From Branchiostoma floridae (Eukaryota > Chordata > Leptocardii > Amphioxiformes > Branchiostomatidae), in NCBI RefSeq assembly GCF_000003815.2, contig NC_049981.1, positions 7,438,384 through 7,502,383 on the forward strand: 64,000 bases of DNA. The letters are read 5' to 3'. Each line of letters starts with the position of its first letter. Position 1 is the first letter of the stretch. Under the pieces are notes generated by a model that was given only the letters and a program-made list of their open reading frames with translations, made no database searches and was not told the origin of the DNA. This document shows positions 26,229-37,544 of the stretch, piece by piece. A program made the translations under genes and the position numbers.

Positions 26229-28928
26229 GTCTAGCTGGGAATAACTGTCCGGCACAGCAGTGTTCTTAGCATGCAACAGTGCAGTGCGGAAGTTAAATTC
26301 GTTACATTCAACATTCGTTCTATGTACCATAACAATTAATTCTGTTGTGTTCGCTGTTTAAATACTATAGCATATACAAGATATCCACAATTGGACGCAT
26401 TCCTGTACAATTACCCAGAATTCTTGTAGACTGAACACAATACTGTACTATTTGGTTCGCCCCTGAGGCGTTGCCAAAAATTGATAACGGTTTCAGTCAC
26501 ATTGGGCATAGATTTATTGAAACATACTAAAAGGCCCTTGTTCAAACATTGTGCTCATGAAATAAGCTTTTGGTCACAGTTAACTTGTTGAGTGAATAAT
26601 GAAAAACCTCAAAACATGTATCAATTATAATACTTTTTCTAACACGAACCATACATAGAAATTATCTGATAAACAATGGTAGAGCAAAGTATATTGCAGG
26701 CATGTTTTGAGTAATAAAAAACATTTAAAATGTACATCACAGTGTAGGGCAAAAGTACTAACAACAGAGTTACAATAACCGAGTTTCTATGAGTAAAATG
26801 ACATCCCTTTACAGTCCTAAAAGAAACAGTACTCAAAGTCAAACACACTTGTCAATGAGTGTTAAGAAATAAGAAACCTAAACAAAAGATCTTACAAAGA
26901 ATGATTAGTACACTTTTGATATCAAGAAATGTAATAAAAAAAGGTATAAAAAATTGTGAACAGCTAACAACACTATTGAATGCGCAAAAACAACCAGCTT
27001 TTTACACATAATTGTTGCACACTAGATAGAATTCTCATACTGTATACAACACAGAATATACAGTACAAAAGTGCAAATATGCTGGAATATCATATCAGTA
27101 TTCCATTGTATTGCATTTTATTGTGTAATTGTGGTGTGTACTAAACTCCTTACAACTGGAGGTAAATTACATGAAAATTACATGAATTTATGTGTCTTTT
27201 GTGAAAAGTCCTGGAACTGCTACTTGATAACATTGGTTGCTTGGTTGATCTCAAAACAGCATTTTCAATGCCTTTGCATACCTAAACATTGCACCAACAT
27301 TGTTACCAACAGTTGCAAGGCACAAGGTCGTAGACAAAGTTTGATATATTCAACATCAACTCTCATGGTTCTGCCAGGTACTATATATGCCACCATGTGT
27401 TATCGACACCTAAAATAATTTCATCAGGTTGTAGAACATAGGGTATTAGAGTTCTCTTTGTCTAAAAACAACTATGTTATACTAGAATGGGAACTGGCCA
27501 TGGTAATAGGCAAATAAAACAACAGGCGTACCAACATTAACCACAGCAATGAACTAGCAACAGGGCCCGGGGGGATGTAGACTTAGCCATGTTTGGGTAT
27601 GTGTTCAGGATAAAAAAGCACCACCTACAACGGCTACATATACAGCAGTAAGAATAAAAAGCTCTGAAGAAGATGTTGATATGGATATGCCTGTTGTCTT
27701 CTCTGTCTATCAACTTGGCCCCCATATAACACTGTTATTTCTAGAGAAAGAGAACTCCAATGTCTTATGTTATTCTTGAGGCCTCTATTACATAGGACAT
27801 TGGAGCTTCTTTTTTAAACACCTGAATATTTGACATACTTCAGGACTTACAGATGCAGTATTGTCCATTTTTTGTTTTCTTTCAACATAGCAGAATTATG
27901 ACAGTGGAGGTTTAAGTTTACAAACAGTCATCACAACCCTACTCAATAACTGTAGACCTGTCGACAATCAAGAGCCAGTGATACTTTCAGGCTTTCTTTT
28001 TAATCCTTTGAGCTATGAATTTCTATTTGTTTCAAATCAGAATGTGAACCTACAATATGCCTCAACAAAACCCACAAAAAAGTTACAAGTTGCTGGTAAT
28101 GTAGAATTCTCATGTAGAATTGGACTGTACTTTGTAGTATAATCTCTCATGTTGCTTAGTTACAAATGTATAATGACATGTATACTATGTAGATCCCAAG
28201 AACATGATTTTAAAAGTGTACTTGTCACTGAAAATTCAAACTACGGTACAACACAACTGAGCATTTTGTTACAGACCACATGTCAAATTCAGTAACAATA
28301 CTCACCTATTTACTACAATTTATTTCATGACATGATCTCTAATAAGATATACTTAAAATCTTTAACATGTTGTCAAAAAATAAAGACATTTTCAATCTCT
28401 TCATGTATCCATGCAACAGCACGTATTTGCACTTGTGATGTACAACATCAACAATCTTGCACTTTTTAAATCTTGTGTTGAAACACAGTGCCACATCTCA
28501 AAATTCCACATACTTCTTTCTTTAAGCTAGGTCTCTTGATGCAGACATGAACTGCTGCAAACTGCTGCAAACAAGCTTCAATGGTAACATGATGTCCTTA
28601 TGTTTTTCATAGAATTGTGCATGGTTTATACTGATGAAAACTCATCCTGTAAGTATTGCCTGCAGCATAACATAGCTATGCCAGTTGAACATCTTGGTTC
28701 TTAGATGTAATGTAAGTGATGTAGAGTATATAAAAACTGAATCTCAAAGGAAGTCTAACTTGTTACACACTGGTTTAGGAGTGAGAAAAACTTTCCTCAC
28801 AGTCGTCTATTTTCATCATTGATGAATTTGTACAAAAAGAAGATAAAATATTCCAACAAGTTTTCATTCCAGGCCCTTGCCTCTGTCTCGGTTTTCATCT
28901 TCCCCTTTTGTCCAAACTTTCCAACAAC
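26229..28928. other. convergent intergenic / 3' untranslated region
   Basis: It lies between two genes ending toward each other, so both 3' untranslated regions are expected here. AATAAA occurs on the plus strand at 26713-26718 and 26933-26938. TTTATT (AATAAA on the minus strand) occurs near 28319. No coding region or structured RNA is recognised. A dispersed repeat lies at 27583-27812. Confidence 0.5.
27583..27812 (+). repeat. dispersed repeat plus short hairpin
   Basis: CTTAGCCATGTTTGGG, the CACCACCTACA part and AAGCTCTGAAGAAGATG match, with divergence, the segment at 48528-48640 and, inverted, 60320-60445. Next to it CTCCAATGTCTTATGT and ACATAGGACATTGGAG form a hairpin at about 27748-27806. 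Confidence 0.55.
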
Positions 28929-31720
28929 TTAAGATTTTCTTGTTGAGCTGTCCTTGGTACTGAAGAGATGCTGTAGATGGTTCTGAAGATCGGTAGTGTT
29001 TGGGTTGACGAGGTTCGCTTTCCGTCTGCAATTTTTCCACCTCTGTTGTAGTTGTGGGAAACCTATGTGTCCTGAGAGGAGGGTGAAGGGGAGGTGCCTG
29101 GGCAGGTAACCGTCCAGCTTACTGGCCTGGAGGGATGAAGAACAAGGCAATCAGACTACGCCCCCTGGCAGAACCTAAAGAAACTACACCCCTCTCTCTC
29201 TCTTTTTGGCAGAACATATAAAAAGTGCAGTGCAGGCACACAAACAAGCATTTTAACAGTCGCACAAACAGAAACAAAAAGACACACACGCACATATACA
29301 TATATACACATACATACATACAGAGAGAGTGAGAGTGAGAGGGCAGAGAGAAAAAGAGGAAGACAGTGGGGCAAAGAGAGAGAGGGGCACAGGGAGAGAG
29401 AGAGAGAGGGGCACAGGGAGAGAGAGAGAGAGGGGCACAGGGAGAGAGAGAGAGAGGGGCACAGGGAGAGAGAGAGAGCGAGAGAGTGGGGCACAGAGAG
29501 AGAGAGAGAGAGAAGGAAGAGAGATAGAGAGGCAGGCAGATGGACAAACAGGAACAACACTTCCTTCCCTTGGGGGTGATGAAAAAAAAAAAAACGAATA
29601 AAGGGAAAAAATAGAAAACACACAAAACACAAAGCCTATGGCCACTGAAGAAGTTAAACACAATAAAGCTGGTTTGGCTAACAGACTGAATAAAAGTTCT
29701 GAACTGGTATGCGACTCCAGATGCCTCACTGAGGGCCACTGTGGCAGCTTGAGGAAAGTGTCCACTTTATATAGAAAACACTCAAAACATCAGTTATTGA
29801 AAAGAACTTATCATGATGGCAATGCTAGCTACAATGAGATATTTGACTCACCACCATGGAGATTGCAGAATCGGTGGATCCACACGGAGGGTGCAGAAAG
29901 AAGTGCCGCTTCCTGCCCAGCCTGCAGTACTCCTCGCAGGAGACAGGGGGCCTCCATGACGCCTTCGCATCCTGGAATCCCCACACAAATGTGTCTGCTA
30001 AAAGGCCTTTAGGTAGTGACTGGAAAAACCTGTAACAGATGTCAAAATTCCACCACTTTGTAAATATTCTTGGCACTTTAAAATAATGTGAAACAAGAAA
30101 GCTTCTGAAAAAAAGCTGCCCGGTGCGTATTTTGGAAAAAGCCTGGATGTTAAACAAAATCACATGAAAAAAGAGTTTTTAAACATCGAATTACTGAATT
30201 GGTCTGTCTTCTACTAAAAAAACATTACATGAGATTTGTCTAACAAAGAAAAGAAAATTGTTACAAGTGGGTTTCGAACCCACGATCCACGGCGGCAAAA
30301 GCAAATCGCATATCCACCTCGCATCGACCGCTAGGCCACGCAAGCTGATTGCGTAATCGAGCGTACAGAAGGGCTATAAGAAGAGAAGGGTTGAACGGTT
30401 GAAGGGTTGAACGGTTGAAGGGTTGGACGATTGAAGGGTTGAACCAACCGCTTCTCTGGGCACAAAACCCGGTGCTATGCACGGAAAAAAATTACAGGTC
30501 TTAGTGGCAAATGTGCAGATGTTGGCACACTGGCGCACCAAATCCGTAGGTGTTTTGGGCACCCTTTTTGACAGATTAGCCGTGAGGCTTGGTGGGCATC
30601 ACTTCACCATAATGGGGGCAGGGGCATGGCGAGTATCGAACTCAAAACCACTGATTTCGATTACAACGCTCTAGCCATTGCGCCACCCCAGTCTGAAAGT
30701 CTTTTAAAGCTTAATGATTGTAGGTTATATTTGAAAAGCCTTAATAATTGTATGGAGAGTCTAATGTGAAAGAACAAAAATACATATTCTGGGAGACAGT
30801 ACATAAAGCCATCTCCTTTTCTTTCTATTGCATGCCCGGTAAACTGATTCATGGCAGGTTTGTACTGAATAGTACAGTCTGCATATCTGAACAGGTTTTA
30901 GGCCTAGGAAACAAATGTTGCGTTTCCTGTTTCCCGACCCACCCTAGAAAAACCTGTCAAACCTTAAAACCATTAGCATTGAACCATAAAAACTTACTCT
31001 GGCCAGTAGCCCAGGTCCACCAGTACAATGTGCTTCATGGTCTGTAGTGAGATCCCCTGTGGCCAGGTGGAGGGGTCCTCTGGGCAGCAGTCTGGGGAAA
31101 TAGTGAAATGTGTACCTAAACAAATTTTCAGGTACAGGTACAGGTACAGGTACACGGGTTTAGGTACAGGTCCGGACCTGCACCTGTACCTAAAAAAGTT
31201 TAACCAAGTACATGTGAGTTTAACATGTAGCTAACTGTCTTTTCTAGTGATAAATTGTCATCTTTGTATGGGCAATTACATATTTGAATCTCAAAACAAT
31301 TTCTTTGCAAGTTTTCTTAAGTTTCAAGTGCAAGATTATCACCATTGTCATTGTGGATTTGGGATTTATTATTACTTGTCCAGCAGTCTTAAAAAGTAGG
31401 GTTTAATAGTGATTGAGTTTGTTTAGGTACAGGTACAGGTACACAGATGTTTAGGTCCGGACCTGTACCTAAACAATTTTTTAGGTACGGTACAGGTACG
31501 GGTATTTAGGTACACAGCCCTAACATAACGCCCATCCCTTCTTCACCAATCTTGAATATTTTGAACCAGATAAGTTCAAATTTATCATCAATTTTCTCCT
31601 CTTTTCTAACTCTAAGGGTTATTTAAAAAAAATCTAGGACTTCTATACACACACACACACACACAACACACGTGCACACAACACACGTGCACACACATGT
31701 GCACACACAACACACATGCA

Positions 31721-31759
<39 letters not shown>

Positions 31760-34700
31760 AAAAACAAACTTGACACTTCCTTTGGGGCAGGGCAAAGTAA
31801 ATGTTAAATTGCAGTTAAAGTACACCTAGGCTTTGCCTGACTTCTCTCATGACCTCAATGAATAGCGGTCTGCAAACCAATTTGAGCTTTTCTTTCATAA
31901 ATAAAAGTTTACAAAATATAAATTAAAAAAAACTAGATAAGCAAATTGCTCTTACCAGCCTCAGAGAACTCCACTTTCCTGACATCAGTGCTTGCTGTCC
32001 CCTCATGTTGCACCTCACAGGTCCCCGTCTCCTGTTTCACTGTCACCTGTATCTCACCCTCAACTCCATTCTTCCTCACTCCCTGCCATGTGTTGACATC
32101 CCTGCTGCATTCTTTCGCCTTTCCTGGCGGCCCGCAAACACGGAAAAACTTACCCTGAGTCTTCGGGCTTTTGTGAACCTGATATTCTTGTCTCAGTTCC
32201 AAGGGAACACATGTAGTTTTGGCAGGAGGGGAAGTATTTGGTGACACCACAATCTTGGTTGTCAGACTCTCTCTTCCGAGTATTACAGGAATGTTATGTA
32301 AGCTGTAAGCTGTCGGAGGGCTTTGAGTTCTTTTTGGTAGATTATGCACAATCTTTGTTGGCAATGCTGATGACTTTTCCTCCTTTGGAAAGTTGAGAGT
32401 CACACTGATGGTATGTTGGGCATGGTTGTCGGTATTGAGTATTAGCGATTCATTGTTCGTATGGTTGTAGTTTCTTTTGTTTTCAGTAGTGATAGAGTTA
32501 AAGTCAGTGTTTGGAGGACCAAGTCTATTGCTGATATTGTGGCAGTTTGGAACAGAAGATGGCTGAAGCCCTGGGAACTCAGCAACAGTGACAGTACCCT
32601 GCTCAGAAGATGACTCTCTTTTGACAGTCGAGTTAAGTTTAGACACATCAAGTCTTTGATTGCTTTGAGTAGAGTGAAGATTTTTGTTGACCGCATTTGC
32701 CTCAACTTGGCCACCCGAGAAACTGACACAAGTTGATATCCTCCCATCTTCTGTCTGGTACCTAGATGTTCTCTCCAAGGTGGTCTCTTGACTGCCTCTC
32801 TTACAATTTTCTTGAGACATTTTACCAAGAAGATCAAGGTTATTGCAGCTACTTGCACCAGTCACGTGAACCGTTGGTTCCTTCTTGAATTTACCATCTC
32901 TCTGAGTATTGCAGTCAGGGGTTTCCTGTCTGTTACACTTTATACGATCCTTTGTATGGCTGGCTACAGCTTTGTCCTGCTGAACTTTCAACTTTGACCC
33001 CTCTGGTGATTTTGACATGGAAGCCTGGCTATCATGTGAGCAGGTTTCAGGATTGTCAACGGTCACAACATGGTTGAGGCTATCTGAACTCTGAACTTTC
33101 ACCCTAACATTTGAGAATCCTCCTGTAATTGCAACATGGCTGTTTGAATTTCTGCTCTGCAAGTCTTCGAGAGAATTCATAGACTCTGAGAACATGTTAA
33201 ACAGATTCCTTGCATCTTTGGAAAGTGAGTTGGTAGTTTCCCCCTCTTGTTTGACATGGACTGTTCCTGGCTTGGCACTACTACACACTGGAGTTGAATT
33301 GGAACGTGCCACTTTTCTTGGTAGAGGGTGGTCCTCTTCACTGACTGCCTTTCTTTTTGGACTAGTAGTACAGTTTCTGGTGGTATTTCCAGTCTGGGAA
33401 TATGCCAAATCATTGTTCACGGGAGTCAAATGGTTCTCTAAATCCTCTGTGTCTTGGGATGTAGGAATTCTTGCATCTTCCGTTTTTGTTACTTCTTCAC
33501 TCACAACGACAGTCCTTGAGTCTTGTGATCTCTGTGAAGAATTTTTGTTACCTGGATGCTCTGTTACGTCTGGACTGCTTTCTTCCTTTTTCGTAAAGAC
33601 CCTACTGATCACTAACCTCAGTTCTTTCCCAGCGTTGTTCTTCTGTTTCACCCCCATGAACCTACTCCTGTTTTCCATGCCCTCCTCTATCATGCTGATG
33701 GTCCGTCTGAGGTGCTTGCCATTGTAACTCTTGGTCACGTTTTGCTTGTGAAGTCTCGTCAACTTCAAAGCAAGGCTCAAGAGCGGCGATCCAGGCTTGT
33801 TCGGTTCAAAAGCTTCCGCGATGGGATTTTTGAAAGATATTGCGATATTCTGAACTTCTGACGGCTCGACCATCGCATCCAAAGATGTCTGAATGAGTTC
33901 ATCATCCCTGGCTTGTCTTTCCTCCTTGTCTTGCAATGCTAGAGGAAACGACTTCAAGGGACCTTTAGAATGGGTTTGAAGGGGAAGGTTTTCTTTCAGA
34001 TCGTCTTCCGATTCATCTGGCTTTAGTCCTAAGTTGTGGTTCTCTGAAAGTTCTTTTGTTTTCCCAGAATTAGAATTAGAGAAGTCATTATTGCGTTCTT
34101 CAGATGTAGGGCCCATTCCTGACTTTGTGCCTGGCACAGAAGTAACACCAACTACTTCAGGTGTCTTGGGCATGTCCTTTTCTTCTTCTCTTTGAGAAGA
34201 GTCTACCTTAACTTCTACACCTTCTTGCACAAGTCCCATTTTGTCTGCTGCACTTAGTGCACTGATAGACAAAAGCGTCATTGTCTCACTGTTTGTTACC
34301 TCTGTTCTCTCTGTAGTCTTTTGTTCTACTGGAGACGAGAAAAAATTCATGCAACCGCAGTCTTCTTCTAATGCACTGAGAATCTCTTGTTGTGTTGGTT
34401 CCATGTTCAAGCTAAGCATGCTATTCTCCAGCAATGTGGGAATGCTTCCATGTGAGTTCTCTTTTGTGCGTTTCTGTTTTGCTCCTCTGTCGATCAGCTT
34501 TAGAGTGATCTTACTCTTGCTTGCTGACCCTTTACTCGGTACCGGTACCAGTCCTGGCTTCGGTGGGTCCGTACTGTCTTTATTTGGTAAAGAATTCTCA
34601 GGATCTGTCTTGGGTTCTGCCATCAAGGTTTCTCCTGGTGGATGAGTTTTTGGAAGTGGCTTCAGAGGTTTTAGTTTCACCAGGAGTTTTAACGGAATGT

Positions 34701-36352
34701 CCTTCTTTGGGGATGGCTTGTCAGGCTGTGTCTCAAGGACATTTTGGTCCCCCTCTTCGGCGGGTCTGATCGGGACCAGCGTTCTGTAGTCAACATCTCC
34801 ATCCTTTAAGATTCCAGGGTCAAGGTCAGGCTTTAAGAGTCTGTGGTCCACGTCTTTAGTAAACGTTTGCTTCTCGGACACTTCAGTATCGAATGACAGG
34901 GGAACCTCCACCAAGGTTCGGAGGGTGCTGGCCCTCGGACTCAACGTGTTTGCTGTTGAACTTGGGGCACTGTAGTGAGGAAGGTCTTCCTGGGGGCTGA
35001 TGACGATGTTGACGTTGTTGGAACGCGTGACGCCATTTTGTTTTTCCCGTCTGTCGTCCATTATTGCATCGTTTTCAGTGTTAATTTCGATAACCTGTCT
35101 CTCGCTTACACCGTGAGTCGACTCAACGATTCTCTGTGACGCTGGCCCGACAGAACCATGCTCCGGCAGGATCGTTACCATGATCCTTTGCTGCTGTGCA
35201 CCAACATGGCTGTTGCCAGTTGTTCCCATCATGCTTTGCTGTGGGAACTGTGAGCCATGCTGTTGAACACCCATCATGCCTTGCTGCATCTGACCTGGTC
35301 CTACCGATCTCTGTTGGTTGATACTCATTATCCTTTGTTGTCGCATTTCCATCATGCTCTGCTGGCTGACTACAGGGCCCATCATCCTTTGCTGTTGGCC
35401 TTGCATCATGAGTTGTTGATTGACACGAGGATCTATCCCACAGTTCTGTGCTGTTGATCCCATCATCCTCTGCTGTGCTGTACCCATCATGCTTTGTTCA
35501 CTCAACCCCGGTCTCAACATCCTCTGATGCTGGTTACCCATCATGCCTTGTCCCATCATCCTTTGCTGCTGAGCTCCCATCATGTCTTGTTGTCCTACCA
35601 TCGGGGCTGTCATCCTCTGTTGTTGAGCTCCCATCATACCTTGCTGGCTTACCATTGGGGCTGTCATCCTCTGTTGTTGAGCTCCCATCATACCTTGCTG
35701 GCTTACCATCGGGGCTGCCATCCTCTGTTGTTGAGCTCCCATCATACCTTGCTGGCTTACCACAGGTGATGCCATCCTCCGTTGTTGAGCGCCCATCATA
35801 CCTTGCTGGCTTACCATAGGGGCTGCCATCCTTGGATGCTGAGCTCCCATCATACCTTGTTGGCTTACTCCAGGCATACCCATCCTTTGTTGTTGAGCTC
35901 CCATCATACCTTGTTGGCTTACCACAGGTGATGCCATCCTCTGTTGCTGAGCTCCCATCATACCTTGCTGGCTTACCACTGGTGATGCCATCCTCGGATG
36001 CTGAGATCCCATCATCCCTTGCTGGCTTACTCCTGGCATACCCATCCTTTGTTGTTGAGCTCCCATTATACCTTGTAGATGCATCCCTGGACCAGCCATC
36101 CTTTGCTGTTGCCCTCCCATCATGCCTTGCTGTCCCATCCTCATCATCTGTGCTCCCATCATGCCTTGTTGTTGTTGTTGTTGTTGAATATTTCCCATCA
36201 TCCTCTGCTGCTGCATGCCAACTCCACCCATGTGACCGATCCCGGGAGCCCCCATCATGCCTTGGTGCTGATACCCCTGCCTGGCCACGAACGTTTGTTG
36301 CTGGAAGTTATTCATCCTCAGGAAAAGCACAGCGTTCTCATGGGCTTCAAAT
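28929..36352 (-). CDS. Met/Gln-repeat protein with C-terminal ZNF451-type PIN-like domain
   Basis: Four exons on the minus strand with GT/AG borders and matching phases: 36352-31956, 31091-30998, 30029-29852, 29126-28929. Starting at ATG 36315 (MNNFQQQ) gives 1609 aa. The frame is open upstream to an acceptor at 36353, so an earlier coding exon is possible. Residues about 15-370 are Met/Gln-rich and contain an 18-aa tandem repeat like QQGMMGAQQQRM. The middle (about 370-1450) is low-complexity, rich in S/T/E/K, with no zinc fingers seen. The last about 150 residues read MKHIVLVDLGYWPEFFQSLP, then ADTFVWGFQD, FFLHPPCG, TDSA, HLPFTLLSG and LVNPN. From memory this order matches the PIN-like domain at the C-terminus of vertebrate ZNF451, a SUMO ligase. 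The exact function is not known. Nuclease activity is doubtful because the SG-D-x-GF position reads SGHIGF. Confidence 0.8.
29325..29535. repeat. GA-rich minisatellite in intron 3 of the PIN-like gene
   Basis: GGGCACAGGGAGAGAGAGAG is repeated about four times in tandem at a period of about 29 bp, flanked by longer GA runs. Long open frames on both strands here are low-complexity by-products. Confidence 0.8.
30265..30345 (-). repeat. tRNA-like sequence (SINE head or tRNA pseudogene)
   Basis: On the minus strand, TGGCCTAGCGGT fits an A box and GGGTTCGAAACCC a B box, about 45 bases apart. The T-arm stem is perfect (GTGGG/CCCAC). The acceptor stem is not convincing, so a functional tRNA is not claimed. 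Confidence 0.45.
30386..30446. repeat. minisatellite of GTTGAAGGGTTGAACG units
   Basis: Alternating GGTTGAACGG and GGTTGAAGGG units repeat over 60 bp, flanked by AGAGAAGG and CCGCTTCTCT. It sits next to the tRNA-like element. Confidence 0.7.
30615..30700 (-). repeat. tRNA-like SINE fragment
   Basis: On the minus strand, GGTGGCGCAATGGCTAGAGC resembles an A box and GAGTTCGATACTC a B box. It lies in intron 2 of the PIN-like gene. Confidence 0.45.
31110..31522. mobile_element. GTGTACCTAAA MITE, intron 1 of the PIN-like gene
   Basis: The ends are TGTGTACCTAAACAAATTTT and the inverse ATTTAGGTACACAGCCCTA. Runs of AGGTACAGGTAC fill both arms, each with a GGTCCGGACCTG palindrome. The same family recurs at 48709-49079, 51360-52084 and 52372-52426. 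It begins about 19 bases from exon 2. Confidence 0.8.
31650..31760. repeat. CA/TG microsatellite
   Basis: Runs of (AC)n with interspersed ACACGTGCAC and ACATGTGCAC. Confidence 0.9.
35450..36200 (-). repeat. 54-bp coding minisatellite in the PIN-like gene
   Basis: The bases encode an 18-residue unit of the form MMGAQQQRM followed by a variable xxPxVSQQG. About ten clean units lie in the central part (about 35560-36090), with diverged ones on both sides. The unit is in phase, so copy-number change would not break the frame. Confidence 0.85.
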
Positions 36353-36661
36353 CTGAGGAGAAAATGGGACGATCATCAAACATATGATTCTCTACAATTA
36401 GTACAAAATTTAAGACGAAACAGGCAACAACTTCATCTCCTACTGTACACACATACAGTGTCACATTTGTAGTTGTTCAGGTTTGGAAAGTTGCGAGTAA
36501 TATTTGATTTTAAATCCACCAGTGCATCTCAGTGGTTTTGTATTTCTAATTTGCATCCAAATTTTTAGGTTATGTGCACCACTTATTCCCCAAATGGAAT
36601 TTTGAGCAAGTCATACTTTGTAAATGCATAACCCTAATTAGTGACACTTAGGAACATATTT

Positions 36662-37040
36662 CTAGATTGAAAAATAGATTCCTACCAGCCAGATAGGAAA
36701 TTTCACTTCGGAATTGTAGTGTAATTTGTACAATAACTTAATTAAGTTGTAAATGCATTTAGGTTCATGGAGATTTGATTTCAAGGTAGTGGGAAAATTG
36801 ACTTTTCCCGTTGGTACTAGTAGGAAGAGCGCGAGTGTAATTTTTTCGACTACTAGTACTACTATATCTGCGCGATTCGACCTCTGCTTGGAGAGTAGTA
36901 GCAACATGCACTGTGGTATGATGATGCACTGTGGTCTCTTACTGTTATGGAAAAATTTTCGCGGCGGTTTTAAATTCACTGTGACGCGGCTGCCCCAAAA
37001 ACCACGAACATTAAACCACTGGGAACATTTCTGCATTTAC
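36662..37040. repeat. putative dispersed repeat upstream of the PIN-like gene
   Basis: The CG-bearing part near 36955-37025 (TTTTCGCGGCGG, AAACCACGAACATTAAACC) and the earlier CACTTCGGAATTG part look like repeat sequence, and frames are open on both strands. No termini were identified and no second copy lies in the window. Confidence 0.35.
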
Positions 37041-37544
37041 AGTAGTAAAAATGACATCTTTAACTTCAAGACATGATAAAACTGCAAAACTCGTAATCTA
37101 AAAAATTGCAATCATGGGGGCCATGCAAAAGAGAAGTTATTTATATACTTTATAAACATGCTCAGTGGAGTTTTTAAGGGATTGCAAATCAATTATTCAT
37201 GATGATGCATTTGTGCCTTGATCTTTTATTAAAACTAGCCATAATTACAAATCACGGAAAGGAATATAGGATATGACGACAAAGTTGCAGAGTCCGCAAC
37301 TGACAGATATAATTTGTCTTGTAAACATGTTTTCGTGTCTGTTTTCTATTTCACAAGGTCCCTGGGGATTGTCAGGGATTGAACAACAACAAGAAAGTCA
37401 TTATCACGCATACAGCATACCTGATTAGTTGTATTATGCTGAAATCTGGCAAGACATTCGCATTTACAGACAGAAAACGCACGTTTTGAGACCAATCAGA
37501 GGGATTTAAACCGTTCCCACATGGAGCATATATTACAGCAAGGC

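Noticed and set aside
29119-29765. Overlapping 158-206 codon frames on the minus strand
   Set aside because: They are made of SLSLSL-type runs from a GA/CT minisatellite, in several frames at once, and contain no family sequence.
30265-30345. Functional tRNA gene
   Set aside because: A and B boxes are good, but I could not build a paired acceptor stem, and similar tRNA-like heads recur in introns, which fits SINEs.
34241-36356. Plus-strand frames opposite the PIN-like gene
   Set aside because: They mirror the Met/Gln repeat as low-complexity Leu/Ser/His sequences; the minus-strand gene has splice borders and a domain.
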